From Caulobacteraceae bacterium (GTDB lineage: Bacteria > Pseudomonadota > Alphaproteobacteria > Caulobacterales > Caulobacteraceae): a stretch of 5,840 nucleotides of DNA. The notes below the pieces were generated by a model. The model was given only the letters and a program-made list of their open reading frames with translations, made no database searches and had not been told where the DNA came from. The stretch lies in the NCBI GenBank assembly GCA_003161535.1, contig PMOM01000140.1:539-6378 (forward strand), in the 5' to 3' direction. A program made the position numbers and the translations under genes. Shown here in pieces: positions 5,762 to 5,840 of the stretch (position 1 is its first letter; the number at the start of each line of letters is the position of its first letter).

Positions 5762-5840
5762 AGCCGTCCCAGCTTGGCCGGCGACGCTCCAAGAAGGCGC
5801 GCGTACCCTCACGGCCCTCGGGGCTGGAGCGCGCGCGGGC
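5760..5840 (-). CDS. C-terminal end of an enoyl-CoA hydratase/isomerase family protein (partial)
   Basis: The last 26 codons plus TGA are visible on the minus strand, continuing in frame to the window edge. The ending SSPEGREGTRAFLERRRPSW is the standard tail of crotonase-fold enoyl-CoA hydratases, where the pattern EGxxAFLEKRxPxW recurs. The stop is 6 bases upstream of the carboxylase ATG, so the genes are cotranscribed. In leucine-degradation operons the gene before the methylcrotonyl-CoA carboxylase alpha subunit commonly encodes methylglutaconyl-CoA hydratase (LiuC), which would be the next enzyme in the pathway; that is the likely identity here. The catalytic glutamates lie off the window, so the substrate cannot be judged from this fragment. 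Confidence 0.75.
   Translation of the reverse strand, partial: ARARSSPEGREGTRAFLERRRPSWDG

Noticed and set aside
1..5840. Mobile elements, CRISPR arrays, toxin-antitoxin or phage-defence genes
   Set aside because: Every long stretch is accounted for by housekeeping genes; no terminal repeats, transposase motifs, repeat-spacer patterns or small paired genes are visible.

Overview
This is a GC-rich, densely packed chromosomal segment, most likely from an alphaproteobacterium of the Caulobacterales or a close relative. The main clue is a clear MipZ, the ParA/MinD-like ATPase that places the division plane in Caulobacter-type bacteria. A DUF1489 protein, a SPOR-tailed D-Ala-D-Ala carboxypeptidase and a Pam18-like J-domain membrane protein fit the same group. 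There are no transposases, integrases, CRISPR arrays, tRNAs or rRNAs.

Layout, left to right. (1) The 3' part of a plus-strand D-Ala-D-Ala carboxypeptidase with a C-terminal SPOR domain (1-1176), running in from outside the window. (2) Converging on it after only 4 bases is a minus-strand pair read from right to left: mipZ (2410-1628), then a small J-domain membrane protein (1615-1181) 12 bases downstream. (3) A 146-base divergent intergenic region (2411-2556) must hold the start signals of mipZ (minus) and panC (plus). (4) panC, pantothenate synthetase (2557-3423). (5) Converging on panC after 8 bases is a minus-strand run read from right to left: the last 26 codons of an enoyl-CoA hydratase-family gene (5840-5760), a biotin-dependent acyl-CoA carboxylase alpha subunit that looks like methylcrotonyl-CoA carboxylase (5753-3852), and a DUF1489 protein (3845-3432). 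Gaps in this run are 6 bases each.

How the genes fit together. The left half is about envelope and division: peptidoglycan trimming with a septum-targeting SPOR domain, division-site placement by MipZ, and a membrane J-protein expected to recruit a DnaK/Hsp70. The right half is metabolism: pantothenate (coenzyme A precursor) synthesis, and what is probably leucine catabolism, in which methylcrotonyl-CoA carboxylase makes methylglutaconyl-CoA and a neighbouring hydratase acts on it. The DUF1489 gene is carried with the carboxylase and has no known function.

I see no evidence of a new multi-gene system. The points most worth following are the Pam18-like J-protein tied to mipZ, a MipZ that appears shorter than the Caulobacter protein, the DUF1489 gene coupled to the carboxylase, and a GC-rich inverted repeat that brackets both stop codons of the first convergent gene pair.
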